Shown: piece by piece, positions 32,766 to 45,829 of the stretch | Position numbering within the stretch: the first letter of the stretch is position 1 | Layout: each line of letters begins with the position of its first letter | Origin: Carettochelys insculpta | Lineage: Eukaryota > Chordata > Testudines > Carettochelyidae | Direction of reading: 5' to 3' | Length of the DNA stretch: 64,000 nt | Assembly (NCBI RefSeq): GCF_033958435.1 | Contig: NC_134137.1 | Coordinates: forward strand, 224,109,501-224,173,500 | Notes under the pieces: generated by a model | What the model was told of the DNA's origin: nothing | The model's database searches: none | Seen by the model: only the letters and a program-made list of their open reading frames with translations | Translations under genes and position numbers: made by a program

Positions 32766-33497
32766 CAGTTCTAGAACATAGCTATTCTGGGGACCCCAAA
32801 TAACTGTCTGGGCATGCCCAGCTATTGTGATCCTGGCTTCTCAATTAAGACAGCTGGTCCTGCCAAACTGTTTCCAGTTCAGTAATGGGTTTCGTGATGT
32901 AAATAAATGGCCCCATGGGTCCAAGCTTTCTCCACTCAAATCATTTACTTGCAATCTAAAACAGAAAGGACACCTATGTCTTCTGATATGAAAGGCTGCT
33001 GCATACAACAGATAACTATATTTATCTGAAAAAGGGAAGCTGTATTGTAGTTATGTTTGTAAAGATATACTTCAAAGGCTCAAGGCCTCTACTACCTGTG
33101 AATACATGAACCTATTCTTCTCCCTAGATACAACAGAAACAGATTTTTCCAAACACTCATTTGCATTCTGAATGGCTGTAGAGTTCTACTAGTCCCATAC
33201 ATGTTAGTATGAGTTATTCACAAACTGTTGTTTGCTCACGTTTAGAGAACACCAATTATGCTTACTAAGAGCCGCTGTTCAGTGTCCATCACTCTCCCAT
33301 GGAAGATGTTTCAGGTCATGCACTCAAATACCAGAAAGAATACCACATGGCACAGGACTAATCATGAACTACAAATAAATAGCCCATGTGGTCAGCTCAC
33401 AAGCACCCATTTACAAATGAGAAATCCATTCACATACGCAGTGCTGTCATTACCATGGCAGTCCCAGGATATTAGGAAGAGTGAGGGAATATATATT

Positions 33498-33580
33498 TTG
33501 GACCAACTTATTCTTGTCTGTCTTAACTGATGAAGCTGGTCCAGTGAAAGATACCACTTTTTCCACCTGGTCTCTCTAAA
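33498..33580 (+). repeat. Dispersed repeat (GGTCCAATAAAAGATA-type), copy 1
   Basis: It begins TTGGACCAACTTATTC and continues GAAGCTGGTCCAGTGAAAGATACC, then CACCTGGTCTCTCTAA. Similar wording recurs at 36655-36706 and, inverted, at about 50067-50185, so this is an interspersed repeat family of unclear class. Confidence 0.5.
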
Positions 33581-35240
33581 CCCGTTCACAGAAATCAAGA
33601 CACTCAAGAACAGAAAGAAGGGCTAAATCCATCAGATTGTTTCACTGAGTATAAGCTTTCAGCTAGCTTTCTCTCTGCCTTTGTGTACTTCCACCATTGA
33701 CACCCTTTCCGTTGTCTCTCCAGGATCAAGAGTGAAGAGATAAAATGCATGCTTAGAACACAAAGAGATGGCCAAGGGAGGACAAAGGTACTTGATGTAC
33801 AGGCAGCAGGGCATTTAGGCAGGAGACACAGGAGTGTCCTCAGGAGCTCTCAGAGCTCCAAACACCATAAAAAAGGGAGAGCCTAGTGGAGGGAATAGAA
33901 AAAGAACAAATGCCGGCAGAGGAGAGCTGGGAATCAGGACTGTAAAGAGGAAAGCCAAAGCAGCCAAGCCAAAAGAGGGAGGCAGCAATACCTACTCAGG
34001 AGACCCAGATTTTGCTTTACTGAGCAGGGCCTCCCTGAGCATCTCCAGGCCACAGTCTGAATCATCAGGGTGGATTTGTTTTCATGGAGACATTACATAG
34101 TGCACAGATCTTTGCTGCCAGCCCAGAATCTTTAACCTAGAGCTTGACTGGACACAGAATGTCCTCTGCATTTTCTGAACATCTTCCTTCAGCTACTGAG
34201 GTACTGGTGAGTGTCAGAGACTGAAGCGGCTGTCTAATAAACAGAACTGGAGAGGTGGAACTTCTCCTCCTATCATGGTTGCTTGGCCTCATAGACTGAG
34301 ATGTGGTGGATGAGGATCACAGTGGAGCCTGACCTTCCATCCTTTGAGCGCTCACACTTGACCTCTGCCAACCTCCAAGCACAAGAGCTTGCAGAGGGCA
34401 AAGGGATTTTCTACAGCACTGAAACAGCCTAGGAGAACCAGAGGAGAACGAGGGGTGGGCTTTACCTTGCTGCCCCTGCTCCCTCTCCTGTTAGACACAG
34501 CAGTCAATGGGAACAGGCTGCTGCGTGAGGGAGGGCATGGAGTGAAGGATCAATGCGAAGAGGGAGGTGGTTCATTGCTGGTTTGGTGTTTGACTTTCAT
34601 AAACCGTGATCAATATTGAATGGAGCAATAACATTGTTAAGAGACTGCTGCCCAAGCATGATGGAGGAGCTGGGAAGAGGAGAATGACATTTAAAGTCTT
34701 TGGAGGAAGAAGACAACCAGTTAATGAACCCTCTGAGATTGTCAAGATTTCTTTTTTTTCATTTATTTAGAAAGACTACAGTGGTATCGTGGTTAAAATG
34801 TAGAACGAGGAGGCAGAAAGCTACGAGAAGTGAGTGTGCTTAGTGTTTAGACCAGGGGAAATGGAATCCTGACTGTTGATTCTATCCCCAACTCTGGGAA
34901 GGGAGCATTCTAGTGGTTAGAGCAGAATTTAAACATAGGGCTCCTGTGTTCTAGGACCAGCTCTGTCATGTACTGTGACACCATGGGCAAGATACTATAC
35001 ACCTCAGTGCTGTAGTTTTCCCCCGTGTAAGAGAACAGCACTTCTTTGCCTTGGGTGAGCGTGGATTGTGAGGCTAAATGTGCATTTATAAATGATTTGG
35101 ACAGAAGGTGCTAATGTACAGCTGAGCATTATTAACCATAATCAAGGCAGAGAGAGACTCATGTCAAAGCCTCAGTTCCAAATGCTTTTGCACTTTGCAG
35201 AAGCTAAATTCCCAACTCAGGTCCATGTCAGTTAATTGAC

Positions 35241-35680
35241 ACTCTTCTTCCTACTGGCTCAGCGCCTGTTGGTGTCTGATGCCTCTCTCACTATTTCCTT
35301 CCATCCTTCCCTGTCCAGTGCGGAGTGGCTTAGTTTCTGTAGACTAGCTCCGCACCAATCGACTACATCATCTATCCATTCTCTGTGGGGTCTGCCTCTC
35401 CTATTCAAACCTCCCATTATGCCGAATTCCGGGGTCTTGATTTTTTGTTCCTTGTTCATTCTGTAAATATGCCTGAATAGCTGTACCTTGTGTTGTATAA
35501 CCTTCTGCACTAGGTTCTCTTTCGGCTGTATCTTTCTACATAATTCCTCATTGGTGAACTTCTGCATCCATCCTGTTCTCAGAATCTTTCGATAACATCT
35601 CCTTTTGAATGCCAATATTCTTCTCTTCAAATCTTCCATTATACCCATGTCTCACATCCATACAACATGCTGCTGAACAC
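35241..35680 (-). pseudogene. LINE ORF2 C-terminal fragment (RTE/BovB-like or related)
   Basis: A 129-codon frame (35648-35259) carries the arrangement found at the C-terminus of RTE/BovB-like non-LTR retrotransposon proteins: AFKRRCYRKILRTGWMQK, TNEELCRKI, a segment ending HKVQLFRHIYRM, then RRGRPHREWIDDVVDW and ALDREGWKEIV. Just upstream, in a different frame (about 35653-35672), is the usual preceding motif LYGCETWV, so a frameshift separates the two. The reverse transcriptase domain itself is not present. The exact clade cannot be fixed by eye. Confidence 0.75.
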
Positions 35681-35870
35681 ACACACATTTTCAAGATGCT
35701 ACAGGAGGATCAGTGCATGTGATTTCACTTGCTTCATCCTCGGACTGCAGTTATGCTTTTTTCCTTGGTCTTTTCACCCTTGACTCTCCTTTTCTTTCAG
35801 AGCTGGCTGATAGATTAAAGGGCCAGCACTTACAATGTATGATCATGGTCCTATCGCAATTCATGACTAA

Positions 35871-36475
35871 GGCTTTGGCTACACTGTGATTGCTATTTCG
35901 GGATACATTTGTATCCCACAAGAGCAACTCTACACCACATTTGAAATAGCAGGGCTATTTTCGAAATAGGATTCTGGTTCCAGTACCCCTCGTCATTTGA
36001 GGGGTAGCAGAAACTTTGGAATAGCCCTTTATTTCAAAGTAAGGTAGCTCACGTAAGATAGCTCGAAATAAACTATTTTGAAATAAAGTAGCTCAAAATC
36101 AATTGTGTAAGTTATTTCAAGTTATGGCTACAATGTAGCTGTAGCCTGTGGGTAAGCCGGCATAGCAGCCTTATTTCAAAATAAGCTATTCTCAAATAGG
36201 TTATTTCAAAATAATGCTGCTATACACGAAATGCATTTTGAAAAAGCACTTAGCTATTCTGAAATGCAGCATCTGCGCACATAGAGCCTGTTACAGGATG
36301 CACAATGGCTTATTTTGAAATAGGTGCTACTTCCTGTCTTAACCGCACCTTTTCAAAATAGCTATTTCAAAAGAGGTGCTATTCCTTGTAGAATGAGGTT
36401 TACCCATTTCAAAATAAGCCAACTGCTACTTTGAAATGACTTTGAAATAGTGGTTGCGTTGTGTAGACCTACCCT
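35871..36475. mobile_element. Degenerate AT-rich MITE (605 bp) with TATTTCAAAATA motifs
   Basis: The left edge GGCTTTGGCTACACTGTG and inverted right edge AGGGTAGGTCTACACAACG are related. The interior is crowded with TATTTCGAAATA/TATTTCAAAATAAGCTATT variants, the CpG-decayed form of the TTCGAA palindromes seen in the younger Harbinger MITEs. Flanks are TAA and TCA, so a duplication is possible with one change. Confidence 0.65.
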
Positions 36476-37937
36476 CAGAGATGGAGCAAAATGGAAGCGG
36501 AGGTTGCAATAAGATCCTCACGGTGAGCCAAAGCCCACAGACGTTAACCAGCCCCAAAGCTCTCGCTGATCATCACTAGCAGCATTGTCCAAGGATCTCA
36601 GGACCAGGTCTTTCAAGTTTAGCAGCTTATCCGAATCTCCTCTTTCTCACCCACAGCCTTTGGTCCAATAAAGATGAAATGGACCTCACCACCTAGTCTC
36701 TCCTGGATCCGCACACTTGGGCTGAACATCACAGAAGAGATTCTCTCATGACATTTCTGGCATCTTTCCTCTCATGCCGGTGTTACAGTTTCTCCCACTT
36801 GATTTTTTTCCCTTCAGCTTCTGGGCGAAACAGCTCACGAATGAAAAAAAAGTTAAAGCATGAAGCAGTGAGCAGACAGAACCTTTTTAAAACTCTGTTC
36901 TTTGTGGGGGTTTGGTTGGCCTGGCAGGAGGGAAGTGGAGGAGAGGATTTAAGCAGGGTCCTTCTTACTCAAACCGTAATCTTGGAGCTCGGAAACTTGG
37001 CACAGAGGAGCATCGTCAGCTCCATGAAATTCTTGTAACAACATCCTGATGACACATTGGAAGTGGTAAAAATATAAGGGTCCTTGTAGTGTCCCACGAC
37101 GCACATGATATCTGCTTCCTGACACAGAGACTGCACCGCCAACAGCACTGCTCTGTGGGTAACTTGACACAACAGAAGACCACCTGTTTCCCCCCAGATA
37201 CACCAGTGCAACCAGTTCAAACTTCCAACTCCTCTAAAGTCCTGAAAAGGTGGGATTGTCTCTCAGTGTATCTGAGTCTGCCACCAGAAATATTCTCTTG
37301 AGTTTCTGTGATAAAAGGCTAGTTGCATTTCCTCTTCTACACGTGCAGAAACTCTGCTATCAAAGTGCTCTGCTCTGAAGGAGCACAATATACAGCCTAT
37401 CTATGGGATGAATCTCAATCACCAGAACACAGGAAGGGTCTTGCATGGGCTGCACTAGGGCTAAAGGAAAAAATGAATTTTCTATCCCTTAGGAAACCCC
37501 AACATCCCAAAATTTGCTTTCATTTGAAATGGAAACGAGTCCTAGTATTGAATTTCCTGTGAAACAGAAATTCTGTAGATTTTTGACTCTACACTGTTGA
37601 AATTTTCAGTTTGGATAAAGTAAAAACATTTAGTTTTCTAGTGAAGACAGTGTAAAAATGTAACTGATATAGACAGATAATGTAAAATTATAACAAAATC
37701 AACCAAAATGATAAAGAGAACGAAACATTTTACCTGATCAAAATGAAAAAGAAGCTGTTCATTTGGACACTTTTGCTATTGTTAAAATTGATACGTTTTC
37801 ATGAAATATTTCAATTTTCATAAAATATCATTTTCTGATAGAAAAGTTTCCATTACAACCTTTTCACCAGTTCTAGTCTTTCCCACTACTTTTCCTTCCT
37901 TCCTTTACTCCATGATGATGAAATTCTAGTAACACGG
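36476..37937. other. No gene seen; one dispersed-repeat copy
   Basis: It contains TTTGGTCCAATAAAGATG at 36659 followed by CCTCACCACCTAGTCTCTC, a second copy of the repeat at 33498. The rest is AT-rich non-coding DNA without supported features. Confidence 0.4.
36655..36706 (+). repeat. Dispersed repeat (GGTCCAATAAAAGATA-type), copy 2
   Basis: Short copy: TTTGGTCCAATAAAGATG then ACCTCACCACCTAGTCTCTCC. It shares order and wording with the copy at 33498. Confidence 0.5.
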
Positions 37938-37947
37938 GCTGCTCCAG

Positions 37948-38131
37948 CATCAGAGAGGTATCCGTGCTAGTCTGCATCTTCAAAAAGTCCTGCGGCACCC
38001 TATAGACAAACGGATATTTTGGAGCATAAGCTTTTGTGGAGAAAGGCCCCCTTCATCTGATGAAGTGGGTCTTTGCCCATGAAAGCTTATGCTCCAAAAT
38101 ATCTGTTAATCTATAAGGTGCCACAAGACCT
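37948..38131. mobile_element. Foldback element with a 10-bp flanking duplication
   Basis: The two arms (about 37985-38057 and 38059-38131) are inverted copies. Each contains GATATTTTGGAGCATAAGC and a GGCACC-(C/T)TATAGA block, and they turn at CATCTGATG. It is flanked by a perfect 10-bp repeat GCTGCTCCAG (37938-37947 and 38132-38141). Related pieces lie at 58507-58564 and 62253-62462. The family is widespread in turtles as far as I recall. The 10-bp duplication would fit retroposition or an unusual transposase. Confidence 0.7.
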
Positions 38132-38141
38132 GCTGCTCCAG

Positions 38142-41100
38142 GAAGTCACCATACTGCCCCCTACCTGCGTGCAGGGTTAGGGACTGTTCCCAGCTCTGCC
38201 TCTCTCCATGCAACCTCTAATCTAGGTCCTAGACATGCTGCCCTCAGCACCTGCAGCACACTGAAATGGGCCCAAATCCTGCCCTTTGGTGGTGGATGAG
38301 AACTCCAGAGCTCAGCCATTCTGCTCCAGGGCACTGGCAGCTGCTGCAGATGAGTCCAAAGCAGGAATGGACTTGAGAAGATGGGGGCAAGAAAGATACC
38401 ACCAAGTAGAAAGCAGACAGATTTGGGAGTGGGCAAGAAACAACACTGAAAAAAAAAAAACAGGATGACAACGAGTGGGAGAGATGACAAACAACAGGAG
38501 AGGGGAATTTCTTTTGAGCAAGGTTTCCTGCCAAATACAACCCCCCTCTGCTCCTCGGTGTTGTCTGCCTGTTGCTGGGGAACAGAACAGAATGCAGCGG
38601 CTGAGTGATTCTTAGAAACTCAGGAAAACCAGAGCACACAGGCTCTGGCTTTCTGAGAATTTTGAGCACTTCATACTCCCCTTAATGCCCCTGCTGTCCA
38701 GGTGATGCCCATGTATAGGAGTGAGGCTATTCTATTCGTAGTCTGATTAGCTCAGAGCTGTAGCTGCTCTGAGCCAAGGCTGGTGCTAGAGGGCAGCAAA
38801 GCTTCACACAATCCTGGTACTCCTCAGCCATATTATAACTCTGCCTCAAATCCAGTGAGACCTTGTGCCCGCACTAAGGAAATGAACTGGCTGTAACAAT
38901 GGGTGTTAGGTAAAAGTCCAGCTGTCCCCAGTGGGGCAGTGTAGACCCCAGACAATGTAGTGGTCTGGAACAATTTGCTATAGTAGGCACATGTTCAAAA
39001 GACTCCAGACAAAACAGCTGGCTGTTTGCAATGCTCTTTGATTGGAGCAGGGTGGAACACGTTTTTCACACCTTTTATCAAAATGAGAGTCTCATTTCCC
39101 TTGCCTTCCTTGGCGCACATTCATTCATTGCAGCATGTCCTCTTCCCCCAATTACATCAAATAGTGCAGAACACCTGGCAAACGTCGCTCTGTCCAGTCA
39201 TGGAAGGTACACAGTGTGACTGAAGAATATAGGACATGTAGGTTGGATACAAAACTACCTTCCTAGAAAGCCTGCTTCTCTAGTAGGACCTGCCAGATTC
39301 CCCATGGGGTGAAAGGGAATATGTACAAGAGATGAGCTAGTTTAAAAAAATAAATAAATTGAAATTGCACCTGACTGACACCTCTGTGAAGGAGCATAGA
39401 ATCAGGCATGGGATGTTTCTCCTCTTATGCACCCTAGTGGGTTACAGAAGTGATCTGTGTAAGCAGGCAAAAAAGAGCTGTCCCACATTGCAACCTCCTC
39501 CACCCTCTAGGCGGACGTGCATATGAGCCCCTCTTGGGTGCATCCAAGTAGGGCCAGCTAGACTTTGCCAGTGGTGCATTACACTCAATTACCACCAGCC
39601 AAGTGAAATGAGGCTACCATCAAGGCTTTCAGAAAGCTAGGGGGGAGCAGAAGAACCTCTGCCCTGCACTGGGGTAAGAGCAGGTGGTATAAATGCATGT
39701 AAAAAAAGAGAAAAGACGAGGAGGGGAGCACAGATGCCGAGTGGAATGGAGGCCTGAACGGATATTGGCAGAAGTGAACGGGCTGAAAGATGACTGGGGA
39801 ATATAAGGTGGATACAGCAATGGAAGGGTGACACTGCATAACTGAAGTCCTCTAGAAGTAAAGGGAAATGTGATCTGTTACGCATGTGCAGGCTTCTCTC
39901 CTCTGCTTCATGTTGCTGCTCTGACTGATTCAGTCTGAGACTTCAGGCAAATTCCCACACTGTGTCTGTTCCCTCTCACTTCCAATGGATTGGCATAGGC
40001 ACAGAGAAAGTTTAAATGAACAGATTAGTTGATGAAGCATTAATTAACAGCCACTCTCGTTAGAGGTTCAGGCCATTGGTGAAGTCACCCAGTGGACTCA
40101 GAGGATCCGGATGACTTCATTTCTCTACAAACTTCCCCTGAAAGGCCTTGCAAGAGCCATGAGCAAGACAGACCAGCTACAACTCGCTTCTAGAAACTTC
40201 GCCTCAGACTCCTCAGGGATATCACCACTAGTGGCCCTTGCTGGCTGCTCCCTGTGTACGGGGACCTCACAATACACTGGCAAAAAGCTTTCTCCCAGGG
40301 TAAAGCTGCCAGTTAAGAAAGTCAGTCAGCAAAAGCACACTGGGGTTCCCAGGGGGCAGATTGTAATGTCATGCTGAAGAGAGTAGGAGGGGGAACTTAT
40401 ATCCAAGTCAATTAGGATTAATGCAATGTGGGAAAGTATTAGTTCTGGAGCTGTAGGTTTCTCCATTAGAGGTGGAAGGCACATTGGGGAGGGGGAGAGA
40501 GAAACTAGTTCATCCAGTGAGGCAAAGTAACAGCCTTGGCTCCCCATCCCTCTCCTCCCCTTCCCTCCTCACTTTCTCTCTCTCTTTCTCATTTTCAGTT
40601 GGGGAGGGGAAGTGATGAGCTGTGGATCTATGACATTACACCCTGGAGACGTTCTGTGGCTCCCAGTCCCATTAAGGCAGCAGTTTTCTCTCTCCTTTCT
40701 GACATGGCTCTGGCCAGTAGATGGTAGGGTGGCCAGTCATCAATGCCACACTAAAGGCACTCACGAAGAGGAGTCACCTCAGCATTGAAACATTTCCATG
40801 CTGTGCAGTTAAATTTCTCAGGGCTGAGAAAAGTGGATTTTTAGCAATTCTGCTGACACAAGCATCAGGAAAGTTCCTTCTTACTGTGATGTGAAGGGCT
40901 GGCAGGTGGGTAGGAGAGCAGCTAACCTAGGCATGCAGGTGGCTGGAAAATACTGAATAAATCAAGGCATGTGGGAGTGGAGAGGGATGAATTGGGAATC
41001 CCCAAATATAGCTGTCCCTCATTTTGGCAAGTGGGACTATTTCCAGTGGGACCAAGCTCAGCATAAATGTAAAGGCAGAGAAGAAATGAACGAGAAGCTG

Positions 41101-43359
41101 GATTGCCTTGTGGGAGCCTGGAAGAAGGGGGAGGGGGCAAAGAAAGAAATTGAACATTAGTTACCTCTTATCTTACATCTAATTCTCCAATAATAACAAA
41201 AACAATATACACAACTTTTCTGTCGCCATTTGTCTGTCTTATCTAGATGTCGACCACATCTCTTCAAGGTACAGTTTGGCTATTATGACATATTTATGCA
41301 ACATGGACACAATTTCATTTGGGACCTCTAGGCACTACCATAAGACATAACAAAACTGTTTCTATGGTCTGCAACGAGCTGCCAGCAGAAGGCATCAGGA
41401 GTAAGGTGGGAATGTTGTGGCTTTTATTTCACAAGGCAGACAATGAAATCTACAGGTCACAGCTGTGCAAAACGTGTCAGAGCTAGCAGTCTGAGGCTCC
41501 CATTTCAGTATAGCCTCTTACAAGTGTAGCAGCAGAGAAGCTTTCCATTCTTCCCTGCCTGCCCACCCTCCTCCCAAACACATGAACATGTGCCGAAAGC
41601 TCCAAAATCCGTCATGCCTTCCAGAGGCACAGTCTCTGCAGCACCTGCTCATCTTAGACGTTAAAGCCACAAGGGGCCACTGTGGTCAAGTTTGACGTTC
41701 TGTATATTTCAGTTCACTTGACCTTACCCACCCACTCCTGTCATAGACCCGTTGCCTTTGGCTGAGTTACTGAAGGCCTCAAATCCTGACATGAAGGTTT
41801 CCAGTTACAGAGGATCCACCATTTACACTAGTTTAAACCTGCAAGTGATGCATGCCCAGTGCTGCAGGAGAAGGGAACAAAGAAACAAACAAACAAAAAC
41901 ACAGGCTGTCTGCCAATCTGTTCTGGGAGAAAGTTCCTTCCCAACCTTCAAGGATGCTCACAAGATCTACGAGCCACACACCTGAAAAGAGTATGCTATG
42001 TAATAACTGATACCCTTCCTCACATCATGTCCCATCTGCAGCCTTTGAGGATGTTTGCTACTAGCATTTGCAGATTGCCAACATGCCACTGTAGACAATC
42101 TCATCACAGCATCCCCTCTGTAAGCTTATAAAGCTCAGTCTTGAAGACGAGTAAGGTATTTTTGGGCACACTCCCCCACCCCCACCGCTCCTCTTGGAAG
42201 GCTGGGGCAGTACGTCTCAGCACCAACACAGGCTGGTGTGAAAGAGGCACTACTGGGTCCTTAGATGGTTAAGGCCAGGGATCTGGCAATTTTACTTGCC
42301 TGTAAAACACCATACATGCCTGACGTGCTTTATAAATAAGTCAGTAAATAAAGTACAGCAGCAAGTTGCTAATAAATGAATAACTAAACTTCCCCAAATC
42401 TGTAAACAAACAAAGTGTAAGGTGTCTGGGTAAAAGGAGGATGAAGAAATCTGTCCAGAAACTGCATGCTTGACTGCTTGGTGCTACGGGATAGGGTGAG
42501 AACAGCGATGGCTGCCAAAGCATCACAGGGTTGTTCTATATGAAATATTTTAAGGATCCAATTATTTTAATAGTAGTCACACCAACAGCTGAACTGGCCA
42601 GTTCAAAATAAACTGATGGAACTCACCTTAGATCAGTGTGGAGCTGTTCAAGGTTTTAGTGCTCCCAAGCTTCATCCAGCATAGGGCTGCCACATTAGCG
42701 ACACTTCAGATAGATGGGTAGGCCTAACCAAACCAATAGCACTATTGAGATGCTTCCAGATAAGCAGGGAGCTAAGAATTTTGCTGGGCTGGTTCCTCAA
42801 ACAGGAGAGGAAATCTCTCAGTCCTACACAACCCCACGAGCGCAAGACACACAGCCCTTCATCTGTACAGTGGCAACCCCCAACCCACAAGATAATTTGA
42901 CCTGTTTGCAGAGGGACAGCAGCTTATCCACAGGTTTTGAATCTTCTTTCTATGAGTGATGTTGTCTGGAAATTTAGGCTCAAAATTGAAGTTCTGGGTT
43001 TAACTTTTTGAAAACTTATGAATTTTCATCATTGTGTTTTTTTTATTTCAAAACAAAACAGTTTTGTGGTTTGAATTTCATTACTCCCCTGCAGCGTTTA
43101 TTAGCCCAGCATTGCAGCTATTATGTGATTACTTGTATAAAGCTATAGCTATGCCTCAACCTGAACAACACAAGAGATGAGCAACTGAATAGCACTGGCA
43201 GAGGGACTAAGGTCAAGCAGTTTTGCCCCTTCCCAAATTGGGCAGTTCTGGAACTTCTTGTGCCCCTAAGTGAGGGTGGGAACAACGCTAGGGGCATGCC
43301 CTAGTTTGCATCCTTTCCACTGACATCACCTGTATGTGGCTTGTGACAATAGGAAATTA
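38142..43359. other. No gene seen
   Basis: About 5.2 kb with short low-information frames, an A-run near 38449-38460 and an AAAC run near 41878-41899. No coding segment, RNA gene or bounded element was supported. Confidence 0.4.
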
Positions 43360-43740
43360 CCAAGGCACAGGCAGCAGGGCCAGTAGCAGAGTGTGATGGG
43401 CCCAGCTATATGCCCCCAGAAGGGGCTGAGCCAGAGGCAGAAGGGGCAGAGCCTTGGGACAACCAGCCCTTAATGCCTCCTGGAGCACATCACTGGGCCC
43501 CCTCTCAGCCTTCAGAAGTTGCATGGAATGGCGGAGTGATGTGCCCATTGTGTTCCAAAGAGGCTCGGAGCTCCTGGCTGCCACCGCTGCTGCCAAGTAG
43601 CAGTAGCTGTGGCAGTGGCCAGGAGCTCCAAACCCCTTTGAGACATCGAGCCCCTATTCAGTTGCCTCCCTTGTTTCTTCCTGCTGGTGGGCCTGGGCAC
43701 AGGGCCACTCCGGCTACACTGCCTGATGCCCTGATCTGCC
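43360..43740 (+). repeat. GC-rich foldback repeat, copy R3
   Basis: Contains GGAGCTCCTGGCTGCCACC, a CAAGTAGCAGTAGCTGTGGC centre and GCCAGGAGCTCCAAACCCC. That is the same inverted-core plan (GAGCTC arm, GC-triplet centre, arm) as copies at 59690 and 63590. The outer limits are approximate. Reading frames on both strands here arise from composition. Confidence 0.5.
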
Positions 43741-45829
43741 TCCTCCTTCCAGGTTGACTGTAATGTGTTCCTGGCAGCAACAGCTTCTGTGAGGAAGACA
43801 CAGCTACCAGAACCTGTTCCCTATGGCTGCTTTGTAATCCCTTTCTGATGGGATAATCCAGAGCCTGACCCTGACATATGGCTTTGAAGAATCATAAAGA
43901 TGCTACCAGGAGTCAAACCAAGCACTTGAGTCACACCAAAACATTTCAGAACAGCATTCCAGCACATTTTTTCAGGAGTCAGAATGGTGTTCGGGTACTT
44001 CTGACCTGTCTCCCCAATCTAGAAGGAAGTGATGGTGGCTTGGAAGAGATGAAAGGGTCAAGCATCATCTACTCATGGTAGTTCCTCCATCTCTTCTGCT
44101 CCAGGGCCTGCTCTGGAAGGAGATATGGTGTTTTGGTAATTGGAGCCATCCTGGATCAAGATCTGAGTCTTGGAAATTCTACCACTTTTAAGGACCCAGT
44201 CACTGAGTACAACTTATTACAGAGTGCCAGCTTGAGGTAGTTGTGACCAGGAGTATATATTTGCAGCACCACCTTCCGAATTAAGATAAGACTAGTATGG
44301 TGTCAATAAGGGGTGAAGAATATGTTCATATGGCCAACTGCGGGGCTCAAGAATAACTGTGCTAGTGCAGGAATCCTAGGAGGAGGATTTGACTTAAATC
44401 AAAAGCATGAAGTTCCTGGTCTACTCTCCCTGTCCAAGCCTAGCAAAAGGCAAACTGTAAACCATCCAACATAAGCATTAACTAAGAAAAGTGGAGGAGA
44501 TTTATAAAGTCCTTTCAAGATTTTAAAATTAAGAATCTTAGTAGTAGGTAAAAAGATAGAACAAACTTCTCAATGACTTCAAATAATCCAGACCATAATT
44601 TCTAACTTGACAACATGTCTCAAACAGAGATTATGTGTTCTTATGGCTCTTATTCTTATACATGTTTATGTATCAAATAGTGAGAGTTCTTCTCTAAGAA
44701 AACTGACACACTGAGCATGTTCAGTTGTTTTTTCTTATAACTTTAAAAGCATTTTTACATTATTTTGTTATTCAATATATATTTTTCTTTTCCAGTTGCA
44801 TTTGGGAGACAGGTACAATGTCCACATACACACACATTTGTACTAAAGCATTATTACAACTAGCATTGGAGTTGTTGAAATATCTATTTCAAAACCTGCT
44901 TCAGTGCAATCAATCAACTCCTCCACTGAAATACAAGGAAAATAAACAAGGCACTGTGACTGCAGTTCTTGGCTGAGGGTGTGGAGTGAGGGGGAGACAG
45001 GAAGAAAGATTATTTCAATGGCTCAAAGAGCTTAAAGAGTTTTAGCGGGGATTAAAGAATAAAACAATATATTAAAATTGCAAGGAAGCAAAACTAGAAA
45101 CCCAACCATCTTGGCAACTGCAAGAACACATCAGCCGTGCATCATTTAACCCATAAGCCTCATACATAGAAAGAGATAATGAGAGCAGGGAAAGTGTGAT
45201 GCATTGTTTCCAAAGTATGGGCTGACTTCTGACTATTCCAAAGGTGCTGGCACAATCAGCCCCTCACTAGGCACACACAGAAATTGCAAGGAACACAAAT
45301 ACATACTCACATTCTGCCCAAGAACAGCACCCTCCTTTCTCTGCACTCTACTGTTAATGAGGATAGGAATAATCTCTGCTGAGCACAGCGTGTGGGGGGC
45401 ATTTATCAGTCAAGTATTGTACATATATAAAGCATAACCCTCACTGGAATACAATAGGGACCATCATTTGAAGAATGAATTTTACATTTTTCGTGTTGTT
45501 GTATGTGTGCTAATATGAATTTTTTTTCTGCTTCTGGTTCAGGTGACAAAAACCAATATTAATAAAACCCCTACAAAATTCAGTTACTCAGCATTTAACA
45601 AAAATGTAAGGCAAATGCCTGGAAAAATACAAGCAGGAGTTGACTTGACACCAGTTTGCAATGATGTGGTAAGTTGGCTGAGATATTTTAGATGGAGGAT
45701 CCTATCTTGTACTACAAAATCTAAGCTTTCTTTTAAAAAAATATCTCATCTGTATGGTTGCAAAGAAAATGGGAAGCCAGTATAATTGGTGCATCTTTTC
45801 CTGCCTGTGTTTGCAGAGACATTGAAAAT
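43741..45829. other. No gene seen
   Basis: AT-rich non-coding DNA leading up to the truncated CR1. No repeat or coding segment was supported. Confidence 0.4.

Larger units (their letters stand above)
30881..35240. other. No gene seen; minor repeats only
   Basis: About 4.3 kb of non-coding DNA. It holds the C-rich two-unit repeat at about 32620-32760 and a short dispersed repeat at 33498-33580, both listed separately. No coding segment was supported. Confidence 0.4.

Noticed and set aside
43357..43757. Frames on both strands at the GC-rich segment as a gene
   Set aside because: The segment is a copy of the dispersed GC-rich foldback repeat.
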